Shown here in pieces: positions 24,020 to 34,162 of a stretch of 64,000 nt of DNA. Source of the DNA: Lotus japonicus (taxonomy: Eukaryota; Streptophyta; Magnoliopsida; Fabales; Fabaceae); contig NC_080043.1 of NCBI RefSeq assembly GCF_012489685.1, positions 61,869,920 through 61,933,919 of the forward strand, in the 5' to 3' direction. The position numbers and the translations under genes were made by a program. Under the pieces are notes generated by a model. The model saw only the letters and a program-made list of their open reading frames with translations, made no database searches and was not told the origin of the DNA. Every line of letters begins with the position of its first letter. The stretch's first letter is position 1.

Positions 24020-27000
24020 TCACTCTGGACAAAAGTCTATGTTTAGATTTTTCAGAATAAAATTAAATCTATCCTCTGCTAAGGGCTTTGTAAAGATATC
24101 TGCCCATTGATGGTCAGTATCAACAAACTTCAGAAGAAGTACGCCCTTCTGTACATAATCTCTAATAAAGTGATACTTTACCTCAATGTGCTTTGCCCTT
24201 GAATGCAGGATAGGATTCTTACTCAATGAGATTGCAGCAGTGTTATCACAATAGATTGGGATATTGCTCTCAAGGATCTGATAATCCTCCAGCTGATGTT
24301 TCATCCAGAGCATCTGAGTGCTGCATATTGCTGCTGAGATATATTCTGCCTCTGCAGTTGATAGTGCAATGGTTGATTGCCTCTTGCTTGCCCATGAGAC
24401 TAGATTGCTTCCCAGAAATTGACAATTTCCGGAAGTACTTTTCCTCTCTGTTCTGTCTCCAGCATAATCAGCATCACAGTAACCTGAAAGCTTATACTCT
24501 GATGTTTTCTTATACATCAAGCCAAGGTTAATGGTGCCTTTCAGATACCTTAGGATCCTCTTAACAGCAGTTAAGTGGGTTTCCCTTGGATCTGATTGGA
24601 AACGAGCACATAAATGAACACTAAATAGTATGTCTGGCCTAGATGCAGTTAAGTATAGAAGTGAACCTATCATGCCACGATAGAGCTTCTGACATACTTT
24701 ACCACTTTTATCTTCTTTCTCCAGAATGCATGTAGGATGCATTGGAGTCTTGGCCACTGTAGATTCCAGCATATTGAACTTCTTCAGAAGTTCTTTAGTG
24801 TACTTGCTCTGATGGATATATGTTCCTTCTGGTGTTTGATCAACTTGTATTCCCAGAAAGTACTTTAATTCTCCCATCATACTCATCTCAAATTCAGCCT
24901 GCATCATCTCAGAAAATTCTTTGCATAGAGATTGATTAGCAGAACCAAATATAATATCATCAACATAAATTTGCACAATTAAGATATCATCTTTATAAGT
25001 CTTGCAAAAAAGAGTTGTATCTACTTTACCCCTTACAAACTCATTCTCCAGAAGGAATGAGCTAAGTCTCTCATACCATGCTCTGGGAGCTTGCTTCAGA
25101 CCGTAGAGTGATTTCTTCAATTTGAACACATGGTCTGGTTTCTTCTCATCTTCAAAACCTGGGGGTTGATGAACATAGACTTCCTCTGAGATATAACCAT
25201 TTAGGAAGGCACTCTTTACGTCCATCTGATGTAGAACTATGTTGTGATTTACTGAGAAAGAGATCAACAGTCTGATTGCCTCCAGTCTTGCTACTGGAGC
25301 AAATGTTTCAGTGTAGTCTATTCCTTCCTGCTGGCTGTAGCCTTGAGCAACTAGCCTTGCCTTGTTTCTGACTACATCTCCTTTCTCATTCAGCTTGTTT
25401 CTGAATACCCATTTCGTTCCAATAACATGGACACTCTCAGGCTTCTTCACTGAGCTCCAAACATCGTTCTTGGAAAATTGATTCAATTCTTCTTCCATGG
25501 CCAGAATCCAATCCTTGTCCTGAAGAGCTTCATCTATGGACTTGGGTTCAATTAAGGACACCACTCCTTTCAGACTGAGCAAGGTCTCTTCAGAGGGTCT
25601 GAAGGCAGATCTGGTTCTGACTGGTTCGTCTTTGTTGCCCAGAATCAATTCCTTAGGGTGAGCTGCAGTGATTCTACTCTTCTTCAGAGTTTGTGAGTTA
25701 GAGGGACCAGCTTCTTCCTCTGGTTCATCTTCCTCTGGCTCAACTTCCTCTGGAGCTTTGCCTTTGTCAGAAACATTAATGCTTAAATCTGCAAACTTTT
25801 CAACTAGCTTTGACTGGTCAGAGTCAAGCTTATCGTCAAATCTAACATGAATAGATTCTTCAATAGTCTTAGCATCAGTATTATAAAATCTAAAACCTTT
25901 AGATCTCTCAGAGTAACCGAGCAATAGACACTTAGAAGACTTAGCATCAAATTTATGCAATCTATCCTTAGTATTGAGAACATAACAAACACAGCCAAAA
26001 GGATGAAAATAAGAAATGTTGGGTTTTATGTTCTTCCACAATTCATAAGGAGTCTTATTCAGAATTGGTCTCACAGAGATTCTGTTCTGAATGTAACATG
26101 TTGTATTTACTGCCTCTGCCCAAAAGTGCTTAGCCATGCCAGTTTCTTGGAGCATGGTTCTAGCCATCTCCTGAAGAGTTCTGTTCTTCCTCTCAACAAC
26201 ACCGTTTTGTTGAGGAGTTCTGGGACAAGAGAAATCATGTGCAATTCCATAGGAATCAAACAGACTCTCAAACTTGTCATTCTCAAACTCTCCACCATGG
26301 TCGCTTCTGACACGCACAATCCTACAAGCCTTCTCGTTTTGCACTTGAGCAATGAAGGTAGAGAACACAGCATGAGACTCATCCTTGCGGGTTAGAAACT
26401 TTACCCATGTCCAGCGGCTATAGTCATCAACGATAACCATCCCATATCTCTTGCCACCTATAGACTCAGTTTTCACTGGTCCAAAAAGGTCGATATGCAG
26501 AAGTTCTAACGGCCTTGAGGTTGAGACAACATTCTTTGCCTTGAAAGGGACTTTTGTGAATTTGCCTTTCTGACATGCTTCACAAAGAGCGTCTGAAGCG
26601 AACTTCAGATTGGGTAAGCCCCTGACAAGGTTTAGCTTGCTCAGCTGAGAAATCTTTCTCATATTGGCATGCCCTAACCGTCTATGCCATACCCACTGCT
26701 CTTCATTAACAGACAGAAGGCACTTCACATTCTGAGCCTCCAACTCAGATAATCTGATCTTATAAATGTTGTTCTTCCTCTTGCTGTTAAACAGAACAGA
26801 GCCATCGATTTGACTTACAGCCCGGCAGGACTTTTGATTGAATATAACATCATAACCCTTGTCAGCTAATTGACTTATAGACAATAAGTTATGTGTTAAG
26901 CCGTCTACCAATAACACATTATCAATGCATGGACTACTATCTACACAAATAGTACCAGTACCAACAATTTTACCCTTTTCATTTCCTCCAAAGCCAACTT

Positions 27001-27124
27001 CGCCTCCAGGCTTAAGTTTCAGCTCTCGGAACATACGCCTTTCTCCCGTCATGTGACGCGAGCATCCACTGTCCAGATACCATGATTGGTGTTTCAGTGG
27101 AGCTATCAAGGATATCTGCAACAT
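24020..27124 (-). CDS. pol: Copia1 pol: protease, integrase, RT, RNase H
   Basis: An intact 1,034-residue frame. The protease core DSGCSRH is near residue 18. The pre-integrase zinc motif region (WHRRLGHAN) is near 145, the integrase core (HIDLFGP; DDYSRW) near 210-320, RT from about 570 with catalytic YVDD near 720, and RNase H from about 885 ([16 protein letters not shown]). This is the Ty1/copia order. The first Met at 27124 lies inside the end of gag in the +1 frame, so the true pol N-terminus is probably made by ribosomal frameshifting from gag. No stop interrupts the frame, which makes this copy potentially able to supply enzyme. Confidence 0.93.
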   Translation of the reverse strand: MLQISLIAPLKHQSWYLDSGCSRHMTGERRMFRELKLKPGGEVGFGGNEKGKIVGTGTICVDSSPCIDNVLLVDGLTHNLLSISQLADKGYDVIFNQKSCRAVSQIDGSVLFNSKRKNNIYKIRLSELEAQNVKCLLSVNEEQWVWHRRLGHANMRKISQLSKLNLVRGLPNLKFASDALCEACQKGKFTKVPFKAKNVVSTSRPLELLHIDLFGPVKTESIGGKRYGMVIVDDYSRWTWVKFLTRKDESHAVFSTFIAQVQNEKACRIVRVRSDHGGEFENDKFESLFDSYGIAHDFSCPRTPQQNGVVERKNRTLQEMARTMLQETGMAKHFWAEAVNTTCYIQNRISVRPILNKTPYELWKNIKPNISYFHPFGCVCYVLNTKDRLHKFDAKSSKCLLLGYSERSKGFRFYNTDAKTIEESIHVRFDDKLDSDQSKLVEKFADLSINVSDKGKAPEEVEPEEDEPEEEAGPSNSQTLKKSRITAAHPKELILGNKDEPVRTRSAFRPSEETLLSLKGVVSLIEPKSIDEALQDKDWILAMEEELNQFSKNDVWSSVKKPESVHVIGTKWVFRNKLNEKGDVVRNKARLVAQGYSQQEGIDYTETFAPVARLEAIRLLISFSVNHNIVLHQMDVKSAFLNGYISEEVYVHQPPGFEDEKKPDHVFKLKKSLYGLKQAPRAWYERLSSFLLENEFVRGKVDTTLFCKTYKDDILIVQIYVDDIIFGSANQSLCKEFSEMMQAEFEMSMMGELKYFLGIQVDQTPEGTYIHQSKYTKELLKKFNMLESTVAKTPMHPTCILEKEDKSGKVCQKLYRGMIGSLLYLTASRPDILFSVHLCARFQSDPRETHLTAVKRILRYLKGTINLGLMYKKTSEYKLSGYCDADYAGDRTERKSTSGNCQFLGSNLVSWASKRQSTIALSTAEAEYISAAICSTQMLWMKHQLEDYQILESNIPIYCDNTAAISLSKNPILHSRAKHIEVKYHFIRDYVQKGVLLLKFVDTDHQWADIFTKPLAEDRFNFILKNLNIDFCPE

Positions 27125-28922
27125 AGATAATCTTGTCCTTAGGTACCCACTTTCTGGGTCCTCTCTTGTTAGTTACCCCAGAGGTTCTGATCACCTTGGG
27201 TGTCTCAACATGATATTTTAAAGGAATATTTGCATGATATTTAGTCATAGAGAAAGATCCCTTTTTAAGAGGGTTTTTAGCAACTTTAGCAGGTACAGGA
27301 TCAGGCAATATGGTACCAGAGGGAACAAAGCATTCATACAAGGATTTAGCTTTAGACACAGAGGACTCATTTCTAATTGGTTTAGAATAGCCAATGCCAT
27401 GCATTCCATTTCTGCTTACGCCATAGATCATTGAAGCCATTAAGCTTCTATCCACGCTTTTAGCTAGGAATCTTTGAAAAGACTTTTCATACTTAGATTC
27501 ATTTCTACAATCAGAGGCATCACAGGCAACAATTTCTTCTAACTTAGCAATTTGTTTCTTAAGCACAGAGTTAGAGTTCACTAAAGCATGGTTATCATTT
27601 TTCAAATCAGAAATGATTTTCTCATGTTCAGAAGGAGTTTTAGAGACAGCAGGTAAGTTCTTTTTCAGCTTCTTATGCTTAGACAATAAGGAGTTATACT
27701 TATCCATAATATCAGACAATGCATGTTTCAGTTCAGAGGTAGAGAAAGAAGCGAATACCTCATTTTCATCGTCTGAGTTAGGATCTCCTTCTGATTCTGA
27801 GTCAGAGTCAACAACTCTCTTTGACTCTGCTTCCTTGTCTTTGACAATCGCCATGAGTCCTTGGACTTCACCATCAGAGTCAACATCCTCTGACTCTGAT
27901 TCATCAAATGTCACCATCAGACTCTTCTTCGTCTTGAAGTGCTTCTTTGGCTTCTTGTCCTTCTTCAACTTTGGACAATCACTTTTGTAGTGCCCAGATT
28001 CTTTGCACTCAAAACATGTGACTTCCTTGATTGAAGACTTCTTCTGGCATGAGGACTCATACTTTCCTTTTGCCTTTCCAGAGCCTTTGAACTTGCTCTG
28101 CCTGTGCTTCCAGATGCGGTTGAGTCTCTTGGAGATCAGAGTCAGCTCATCTTCATCAGAATCTTCTGATGCTTCTTCAGATTCCTCTTCTTCAGCTTGA
28201 AGAGCTTTTGACTTCTCAACCTTAGCCTTTTCAGATTTAGATTTCAAGGCTATGGACTTTTTCCTCAGATCTTGCATCTCTGAGCGTTTCAGCTCATGGC
28301 ATTTCAAAATGCTGATGAGTTCTTCTAAACTCATATTCTCAACGTCTCTCGTGAGCTCTATTGAAGTCACTAAAGGCATCCAACTTTCAGGAAGACACCT
28401 GATGACCCTTACGACATGATCTTTTGTTGTGTAGCTCTTGTTGAGAGGTCGTATGCCAGCTACAAGCAGCTGAAATCTGGAGAACATTTCTTCAATGGAC
28501 TCATTTGGCTCCATGATGAAGGATTCATATTTTTGGATCAAAGACAATGCCTTTGATTCTTTGACTTTCTTGTTTCCTTCATGAGACATCTTCAGAGATT
28601 CGAAAATGCCTTTCGCAAACTCACGATCTGTAATCTTCTGGTACTCTTCATAGGAAATAGCACTTAGAAGAATTGCTCTTGCTTTGTGATGTTGTGAGTA
28701 CAGCTTCTTTTGATCTGCAGTCATCTCTGACCTTGGGATCTTCTTGCCATCTGCATCAACTGGACGCTCGTAGCCATCCACAATAATATCCCAGAGATCT
28801 GCATCGAAACCCAGAAAGAAACTTTCCAGTCTATCTTTCCAATATTCGAACCTTTGACCGTCGAACATAGGAGGCTTTGCATTGTAACCATCTCTTTGAG
28901 TTTCACTGGTGGTGGCAGCCAT
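27012..28922 (-). CDS. gag: Copia1 gag
   Basis: A 636-residue intact frame starting [14 protein letters not shown], about 60 bp after the primer-binding site. The N-terminal half is the UBN2-type retrotransposon gag domain (about residues 20-230). A CCHC zinc knuckle ([14 protein letters not shown]) sits near residue 304. An acidic Ser/Asp/Glu-rich stretch follows, then a short coiled coil near 435-475. It forms the cytoplasmic particle that packages element RNA. The last 113 nt overlap pol, and both Sirevirus copies in the window keep the same overlap and relative frame. Confidence 0.93.
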   Translation of the reverse strand: MAATTSETQRDGYNAKPPMFDGQRFEYWKDRLESFFLGFDADLWDIIVDGYERPVDADGKKIPRSEMTADQKKLYSQHHKARAILLSAISYEEYQKITDREFAKGIFESLKMSHEGNKKVKESKALSLIQKYESFIMEPNESIEEMFSRFQLLVAGIRPLNKSYTTKDHVVRVIRCLPESWMPLVTSIELTRDVENMSLEELISILKCHELKRSEMQDLRKKSIALKSKSEKAKVEKSKALQAEEEESEEASEDSDEDELTLISKRLNRIWKHRQSKFKGSGKAKGKYESSCQKKSSIKEVTCFECKESGHYKSDCPKLKKDKKPKKHFKTKKSLMVTFDESESEDVDSDGEVQGLMAIVKDKEAESKRVVDSDSESEGDPNSDDENEVFASFSTSELKHALSDIMDKYNSLLSKHKKLKKNLPAVSKTPSEHEKIISDLKNDNHALVNSNSVLKKQIAKLEEIVACDASDCRNESKYEKSFQRFLAKSVDRSLMASMIYGVSRNGMHGIGYSKPIRNESSVSKAKSLYECFVPSGTILPDPVPAKVAKNPLKKGSFSMTKYHANIPLKYHVETPKVIRTSGVTNKRGPRKWVPKDKIIYVADILDSSTETPIMVSGQWMLASHDGRKAYVPRAET

Positions 28923-28980
28923 TGTTTTTCACACCGGCCCGGATCACTGAACACTGTTAGGTGTGGTAATCAGAACTTGC

Positions 28981-28992
28981 GCTCTGATACCA
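28981..28992 (-). other. Copia1 primer-binding site
   Basis: On the minus strand it reads TGGTATCAGAGC, matching the 3' end of plant initiator Met-tRNA, the usual primer for Ty1/copia elements. It begins two bases after the 5' LTR. Confidence 0.9.
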
Positions 28993-28994
28993 AT

Positions 28995-30203
28995 TGAAGG
29001 TATGAAAAACGGTAGAAAGGGGGGGTTTGAATAACGTTTTCAGTATAAAACTTCCACCTTAAAGATTTTGACAAATCTTTCGAGAACTTAAGTGCTAAAG
29101 ATAAGAGATAGAAAAGCACACAAGGATTTTATCCTGGTTCACTTGATAAATCACTCAAGCTACTCCAGTCCACCTGTTAAGGTGATTTCTTCCTTCTTAG
29201 AATGAAGGCAATCCACTAATCAGGTAAGAGTTACAACTGCACTTGAAACCTACAAGTGACTAACAATTACACTGACTTAGCTCACACTAAGATTCACTCT
29301 CTTAGTCTTCTCTAGGATCCGATCAACCTTGATCTCCTAAAGGAACTAAACAAACTGTTTATCAAAGAATTGTTTACAAGAGATTTGCTTCTAAAAAGCT
29401 AATAGTAAACTCAATGAATTTCAGATGAAAGAAAAACTTAGAAGAATTTAAGATTGTCTTGCGCGTATGTGAATGCTTCTAGCCGTTTCTTTCAGTCTTC
29501 AGCCTCTTTATATACTCCAAGGATTAGGGTTGAGCGTTGCATGGGAAATGCTACCGTTGGAGGGCAGTTCTGGAAAATCCAGCTTCTGCTGTGTCTGAGA
29601 CTGTTAGGTAGGTCGTCAGGATAGTACATATGCTTTTGTACTTGGATAGCGACGCGACCTTTAAACCTAGGAGACTTCTGATCAGGGGAATGCTTCATAT
29701 TGGAACTTGTGAAGCCGGTTGATCAGAGTCAGAGGGAAAGCCCAGATCCTCTGACCATTGTTTCTTCTGATTCTGAACTCAGAGGGAAGAACATGGTCTT
29801 CAGAGTATCTTGCTTCTGGACATCAGAACTTCACTAATCAGCTTCTGGATCTTCAGAGTCTTCTACACCATCAGAACATCTGAGCCTTCAGTGTTTCTTG
29901 GTTATCAGACTTTCTGGATCTTCAGAACTTCTAGTGACTGAGTCCACATCAGAGTTAGTATAACTTCAAAACTTCTGAAGCTTTTCCACTGTTCATACTG
30001 AACATGGTGAATGCGAAAGCGTTGCTTGGGTTGCTCTTTATACATAGTGCTTCTGATTTGTGTGAGATTGAGTTGAGGTCAGAGCCTGCAAATAGCACAC
30101 TCAGAAAAACACGTTAGAGTACCACAATTGTTCATATCAAAAGGTTAACTTGTAATCATCAAAACATAGAGTTGTACTACTAGATCAAAACTTTGATCTT
30201 ACA
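28995..30203 (-). repeat. Copia1 5' LTR
   Basis: A 1,209-bp LTR. On the minus strand, TATATAAAG at 29514-29506 is the likely TATA box of the genomic transcript. It differs from the 3' LTR at two bases and one homopolymer length. Confidence 0.95.
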
Positions 30204-30221
30204 AAGCAGTCGACAACCAAC

Positions 30222-30237
30222 ATTTTTGGGGGGCAAC
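30222..30237 (+). other. Gypsy1 polypurine tract
   Basis: ATTTTTGGGGGGCAAC directly precedes the 3' LTR. A G-run next to the LTR is the expected plus-strand primer site. Confidence 0.6.
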
Positions 30238-31050
30238 TGTTGAGCCGAAATTTCTAACGCTGAACATATCGACACCGGTGTTAGGAGGATGATTCCTCGA
30301 CAGGAAGGACCATGATGAAGCTCGAGGCGCATTAGGCAACGCTCCCCCAAAGTCAAGGAAGTCGAGGAAAATTCGACAAACCGACAAACTCGACGAAGGA
30401 GGCAGTTACCAAGTAGTGGGCAATTATCAGCACGTGTGCCTACCCACGATGCCACCAATGGCGGTGGTTACCCACGACTCAAGGCTACCCACGTCGCAAA
30501 CAAACCAATTAAAGTCACGTGCGCAAAGCCACCGGCTAAACGTGGGGTAAGGCGCCAAAATTCAAACCCACGAAGCCATCACGCATTGAAGAAAAACCGC
30601 CAAGAACGTGGAGGAAGAAACAACACTATAAATAGAAGAAGCAGCAGCAGGGAAAAAAGGTTCCCAACTCAAACTCTGAAAATTCACCAAAAAGCTCTAA
30701 ATGTCCGCATCAATGAGACTCAAGGAGCAAGACGTGATGATGGAGGAGTATGTTGCAGAACCAACACTTTAGTTTTTTGTATTAAGCTTGTTAACTTCCA
30801 GTTCCTTTATGCACTTTCCTGTCGAAATCCACATTTCTTCTAGCTTTTGTGTTATTTTGATGTATGTGACTTCTTTGTAATTGACCCGTGCTTAATGAAA
30901 TCCAGTTCCATTTGAACCGATTCGTTGTTGTCGAAAAACACTCACGCACACACAACACTTTGGCAAGACGTTTTCTCAAAAGGGCCCTGAATCTAAACTT
31001 CCTTTAGTCGAACTAAGAGGATATTGGTTTACCAAAAATCAGCGTAAACA
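30238..31050 (+). repeat. Gypsy1 3' LTR
   Basis: An 813-bp partner of 1192-2004, followed by the target duplication CTAGT at 31051-31055. TATAAATA lies at 30627-30634. Confidence 0.95.
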
Positions 31051-31055
31051 CTAGT

Positions 31056-32476
31056 TCATTCCTAGTTACTTAATTTAGACATGGTAAAATGCAAAGATGA
31101 TATGTGTGTGGTGTAAATGCTTTAACTAATACAAGGTATGAACATTAAGAGTTTAAGTAATTGTAATGGAGTGGCATTTCTATCATTTACCTCACATAAA
31201 TCATTGACTACCCATGACAGTTGCTAGCATGAATTCTAATACTAAAAATAAAAAATATTTCAAAAATGCATTGGTTGTAATGGAATAGCATTTTTATCCT
31301 TTACCTTAGCTACCCATCTGGTAGCATAAATTCTAAAATAATAACTCTTCAAATAAATTAAGATGGTAATGAAATAATATTTCTATCCTTTACTCACTAC
31401 CCATTTGGTAGCATGGACAACTTTTAGATACAGAATTAAAAGTCCTGTCAAAATCTCCAAATTGCTAAGAACTAAAAATTAAGAATCTAAGAATGGAGAT
31501 GCTCTTAGAAAGTTAACAATAATTTTATTCTCTTCATGTCAAAGTATAAGTTATTTTAACATTTGTATTATATTCTAAAATATATGTTGTATATGTTGTT
31601 TTGCTAACCCAAAACATCTTTTCTTGCTTTTTTCATTCTATATCCTCATTTAATATCATATTTTTATATACTATGTTCAATTTTCACTTGTCACAATTTA
31701 ACCAGACACTGATACAGTTTGAAGAAAGTTGGGGCACCTGCCCCCACAAGATTGTCAAATTTAATACCAACAATATACCAAGGCACTAGATATTAAATTG
31801 TATCCTGCCTCCACGGTGCGAGAAATGTCCCACCAACCATATTGGTCTATAACTTGCTGAATGCTGAATCTATATATTCTCTAGCTTCTGATCCAATCTT
31901 TTTGTTTTATGTCTTAGCGCACAATATCCGTTAAATTACTATTAAGAATGGTATTTGCACTCTTTTTCCTAACTAGGTTTTTATCCCAATAAATTTTTTC
32001 TTGCAAGGTTTTTATAAGGCACACTTTTAAGACTTTATCAAGTCAATTTGTGAGGGAGTTTTTGAGTGTTGTTTGTTCTGTTGTCTGGTAGCACTGTCTT
32101 GTACTTTGTCATGAGAACCTTTATCTCATGTTTTGAATCTTTTCAATAATACTTTCTTTTTCAAAAAAAAAGGGTGGCGGAGGGATGATTTTTATTTAAG
32201 AGTGACCAAAATTAAAGTGTTGTGACTTTTAAAAAAAATTAATTTTTCACATGCATAATTTGTGTAACAAATTTGATAACATTTTTACAAGAAGAATAAA
32301 TATTTAGGCAGATTAAATACAAAAGATATGAATCAACATATGAAGGGATATTCCATTGTTGGCGATTGTTTCCCGTTGGGGTTGAGTATCCCTGACGAAG
32401 TCCTTTTCCCGGAGGCATTTGGATCAGTTCTGCAAGGTGGCTCGAGCTTTGTTGTTGGAGGGAGTGACACTCATCT
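31056..32476. other. AT-rich sequence with degenerate repeats and retroelement-like remnants
   Basis: No gene was recognised. Three degenerate copies of a unit (GTAATGGA-TGGCATTTCTATC, then CTACCCAT--GGTAGCAT) start near 31162, 31275 and 31362. Around 31970-32035 a stretch reads like a copia LTR end (GGTTTTTATCCCAATAAAT). Around 32090-32170 a T-rich segment ending TTTCTTTTTCAAAAAAAAAG resembles the 3' end of a LINE. Both identifications are tentative. Confidence 0.4.
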
Positions 32477-32534
32477 GAAGAAGAGTTCCAGTTTTTTACC
32501 TTCAAAACCAGAAGAATTGGAGGATTTCACATAG
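32328..32534 (+). pseudogene. Short ORF, possible last exon of an unknown host gene (copy 2)
   Basis: A 68-codon frame whose last 17 residues (KSSSFLPSKPEELEDFT) and stop match the copy at about 634-688. The upstream half (SIVGDCFPLGLSIPDEVLF) is not shared with copy 1. I do not recognise it. Conservation of the stop position in both copies hints at coding origin, but a non-coding repeat is equally possible. Confidence 0.3.
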
Positions 32535-32754
32535 GGAGAAGAAGGAGAAAACCAAGAAGAGAAGTGGAATACGTGTTGTGCAGTGGCGGATCCAGGACCC
32601 CGGGGTCATGGGATTCAAAATTTTCAAATGAGCACATCGATAAAAATTAAAAATAATAACAAACCATAATTAGAATTCTTAATATATCTCATGAATTAGG
32701 GAAATCAAGCTTCACACAACAACCAGAATTAGGGGAAAAAATAGACATATCCAG

Positions 32755-32907
32755 TTTTTTTTTTTGGTAAGCCAATGATATAATAAAAAGGCACAAGGGG
32801 TGTCATCCTAAAGATTACAAGTAAGCAACAAAGAAAAAAGAAGACAGGAGAGGTACAAAGCAGCAAGGCTCCAAACATACAACAAAGGAAAATAGCTAAA
32901 ACTGCAA
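32755..32907 (-). mobile_element. LINE 3' end fragment, antisense
   Basis: It starts with a poly-T run (the poly-A tail seen on the other strand), followed by GGTAAGCCAATGATATAATA and GGCACAAGGGGTG. The same arrangement recurs at 32927. That pattern is the 3' untranslated end of plant L1-type LINEs. No duplication was identified for this copy. Confidence 0.5.
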
Positions 32908-32926
32908 TTACAGAGTTGATATACAT

Positions 32927-33646
32927 TTTTTTGGTAAACCAAAAGATTGTATTAATAGGAGGCACAAGGGGTGCCCTAACCCTTAATACAAAAAAAGAAT
33001 AAGTAATGGAAAAAACAGAAAATAAAAGGATGGAACAAAGCACTAAGAAGGTACAGCAAGGGTCCTGATTCTCTTATACACTACATGCATCTGATAGGTA
33101 AACCAAGCTGAATTCCTTTCCCTTCAAGATAATTCTCGAAATTTTCCCATGTCTATCGTGAAGCTAATACAGAAGCAGATAAATTAGCTAAACGTGGTGC
33201 TGCTTTTGTCTCGGACTTGGTCTATTTTCATTCCTCTTTAGCAGTGTAATTTGCCCAGTTGAGGGGGTTTTGTCCTCTTCGTTCTCTTTTATATATAATA
33301 AATCAGTTTGTTCTCAAAAAAAAATTCTCCAAAACTAGAATTAAACATTCCTAGGGTCCAATGACAGCAATCCAGCAGGCAACACCAATACTATCATGTA
33401 GTAGCAAAGTCCAGGAATTCACAAGCTACGTATTTCAATTGCCACACCCAACTTTGATGCTCCTGCCAGCTCTGATATACCCAAACAAACCAGTCCTGCT
33501 TCCTGATAAACCAATTTACATGATTCCAAGCAAACAATGGGGTTAGTAATCCATTCAAACTGCGAGTAATTAAAGCCTCACAATTTTCCTTTTAACCACA
33601 ACCAAGACCTGTACTGTATGGCGTCCAGCGCTGTGGATAAATCAGG
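32927..33646 (-). mobile_element. 5'-truncated LINE insertion with 19-bp target duplication
   Basis: A 19-bp direct repeat, TTACAGAGTTGATATACAT, flanks it at 32908-32926 and 33647-33665 with no mismatch. The left edge is poly-T, then a LINE-like 3' end, so the element lies on the minus strand. A long perfect duplication plus a poly-A tail is the signature of target-primed reverse transcription. A second, smaller LINE piece is nested inside (33142-33322). Confidence 0.75.
33142..33322 (+). mobile_element. 181-bp LINE tail encoding the end of an RNase H, nested in the other LINE
   Basis: The + strand frame from 33142 to the stop at 33247-33249 reads ...REANTEADKLAKRGAAF..., the C-terminal RNase H motif of plant L1 LINEs (REAN..AD.LAK.G). 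An untranslated tail with TATATATAATAAA and a poly-A run ending near 33322 follows. Flanking 11-mers, AATTCTC(G/C)AAA at 33131-33141 and 33323-33333, match with one mismatch and look like the target duplication. It is strongly 5'-truncated. Confidence 0.65.
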
Positions 33647-34137
33647 TTACAGAGTTGATATACATGAGTCTTAAGCCTTTTCCTTTGAAGTCAATCAAAC
33701 TATCAAAGCCAAATCACCACTCAAGTAGAAACCCAATCCAACGTCCCCTACTGTCTTAATAAAACCAACCAGCCAAGGACCCCAAACAATCATCAAACAT
33801 ACAAATAATAGCCAAAGACACCTCCCAGTTAGCCATCTCCTGCACTTAAAATTGCAGCAGAACCTAGCAAGTTGCTTGAATGCACATGTGTCTTCCACAG
33901 ATCCATTTCTCTACAAGACCCCAAAACCAAATCAATTGAACTCCACATTCAATCAAATACAATCAAACACTATCATTCTATGATTTCTATCCAACATCAC
34001 ATATTCACATTCATACCAAAAATAAATCAGAAAGAAAGAAACCTTGAGAGTTGAATGCAGATTCCCAACGCAGAGCAGTGACCCTCTCGTGAGATACGGA
34101 GATAGAGAGGCGCGCGGCTGGACTGGTGGACGGTGGT

Positions 34138-34162
34138 GGCGTGGCGTGGCGTGGCGTGGCGT
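34138..34162. repeat. GGCGT short tandem repeat
   Basis: Five consecutive GTGGC/GGCGT units in a GC-rich island within the hAT-like element. The surrounding 34050-34330 is rich in GAGAG and GTGAGT words and has no credible protein frame. Confidence 0.8.

Larger units (their letters stand above)
18097..30203 (-). mobile_element. Copia1: complete Sirevirus (SIRE/Maximus-like Ty1/copia), minus strand
   Basis: A 12,107-bp element with the target duplication AAGCA at 18092-18096 and 30204-30208. In its own direction the order is: 5' LTR (30203-28995), initiator-Met-tRNA primer site, gag, pol, envelope-like gene, a small opposite-strand gene, repeated polypurine tracts, 3' LTR (19304-18097). An extra envelope-like gene after pol together with multiple polypurine tracts is characteristic of Sireviruses. 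The LTRs differ by two substitutions and one base in a G-run, so this is the youngest insertion in the window. It sits in the 3' untranslated region of Gypsy1. Gag and pol are open; the envelope-like gene is broken. Confidence 0.95.
1192..31050 (+). mobile_element. Gypsy1: complete Tat-lineage Ty3/gypsy retrotransposon carrying nested insertions
   Basis: The element is bounded by two 813-bp LTRs that start TGTTGAG and end GTAAACA, and by the 5-bp target duplication CTAGT at 1187-1191 and 31051-31055. Order on the + strand: LTR, primer-binding site, gag-protease, RT-RNaseH-integrase, two antisense genes, polypurine tract, LTR. Two insertions with their own duplications interrupt it: solo LTR A (3314-6923) and Copia1 (18097-30203). 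Without them it would be about 14.1 kb. The RT block followed by a second, archaeal-type RNase H before integrase is the hallmark of the Tat lineage (Ogre, Retand, Grande). The LTRs differ by 7 substitutions that I could count, so insertion was recent. Confidence 0.93.
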
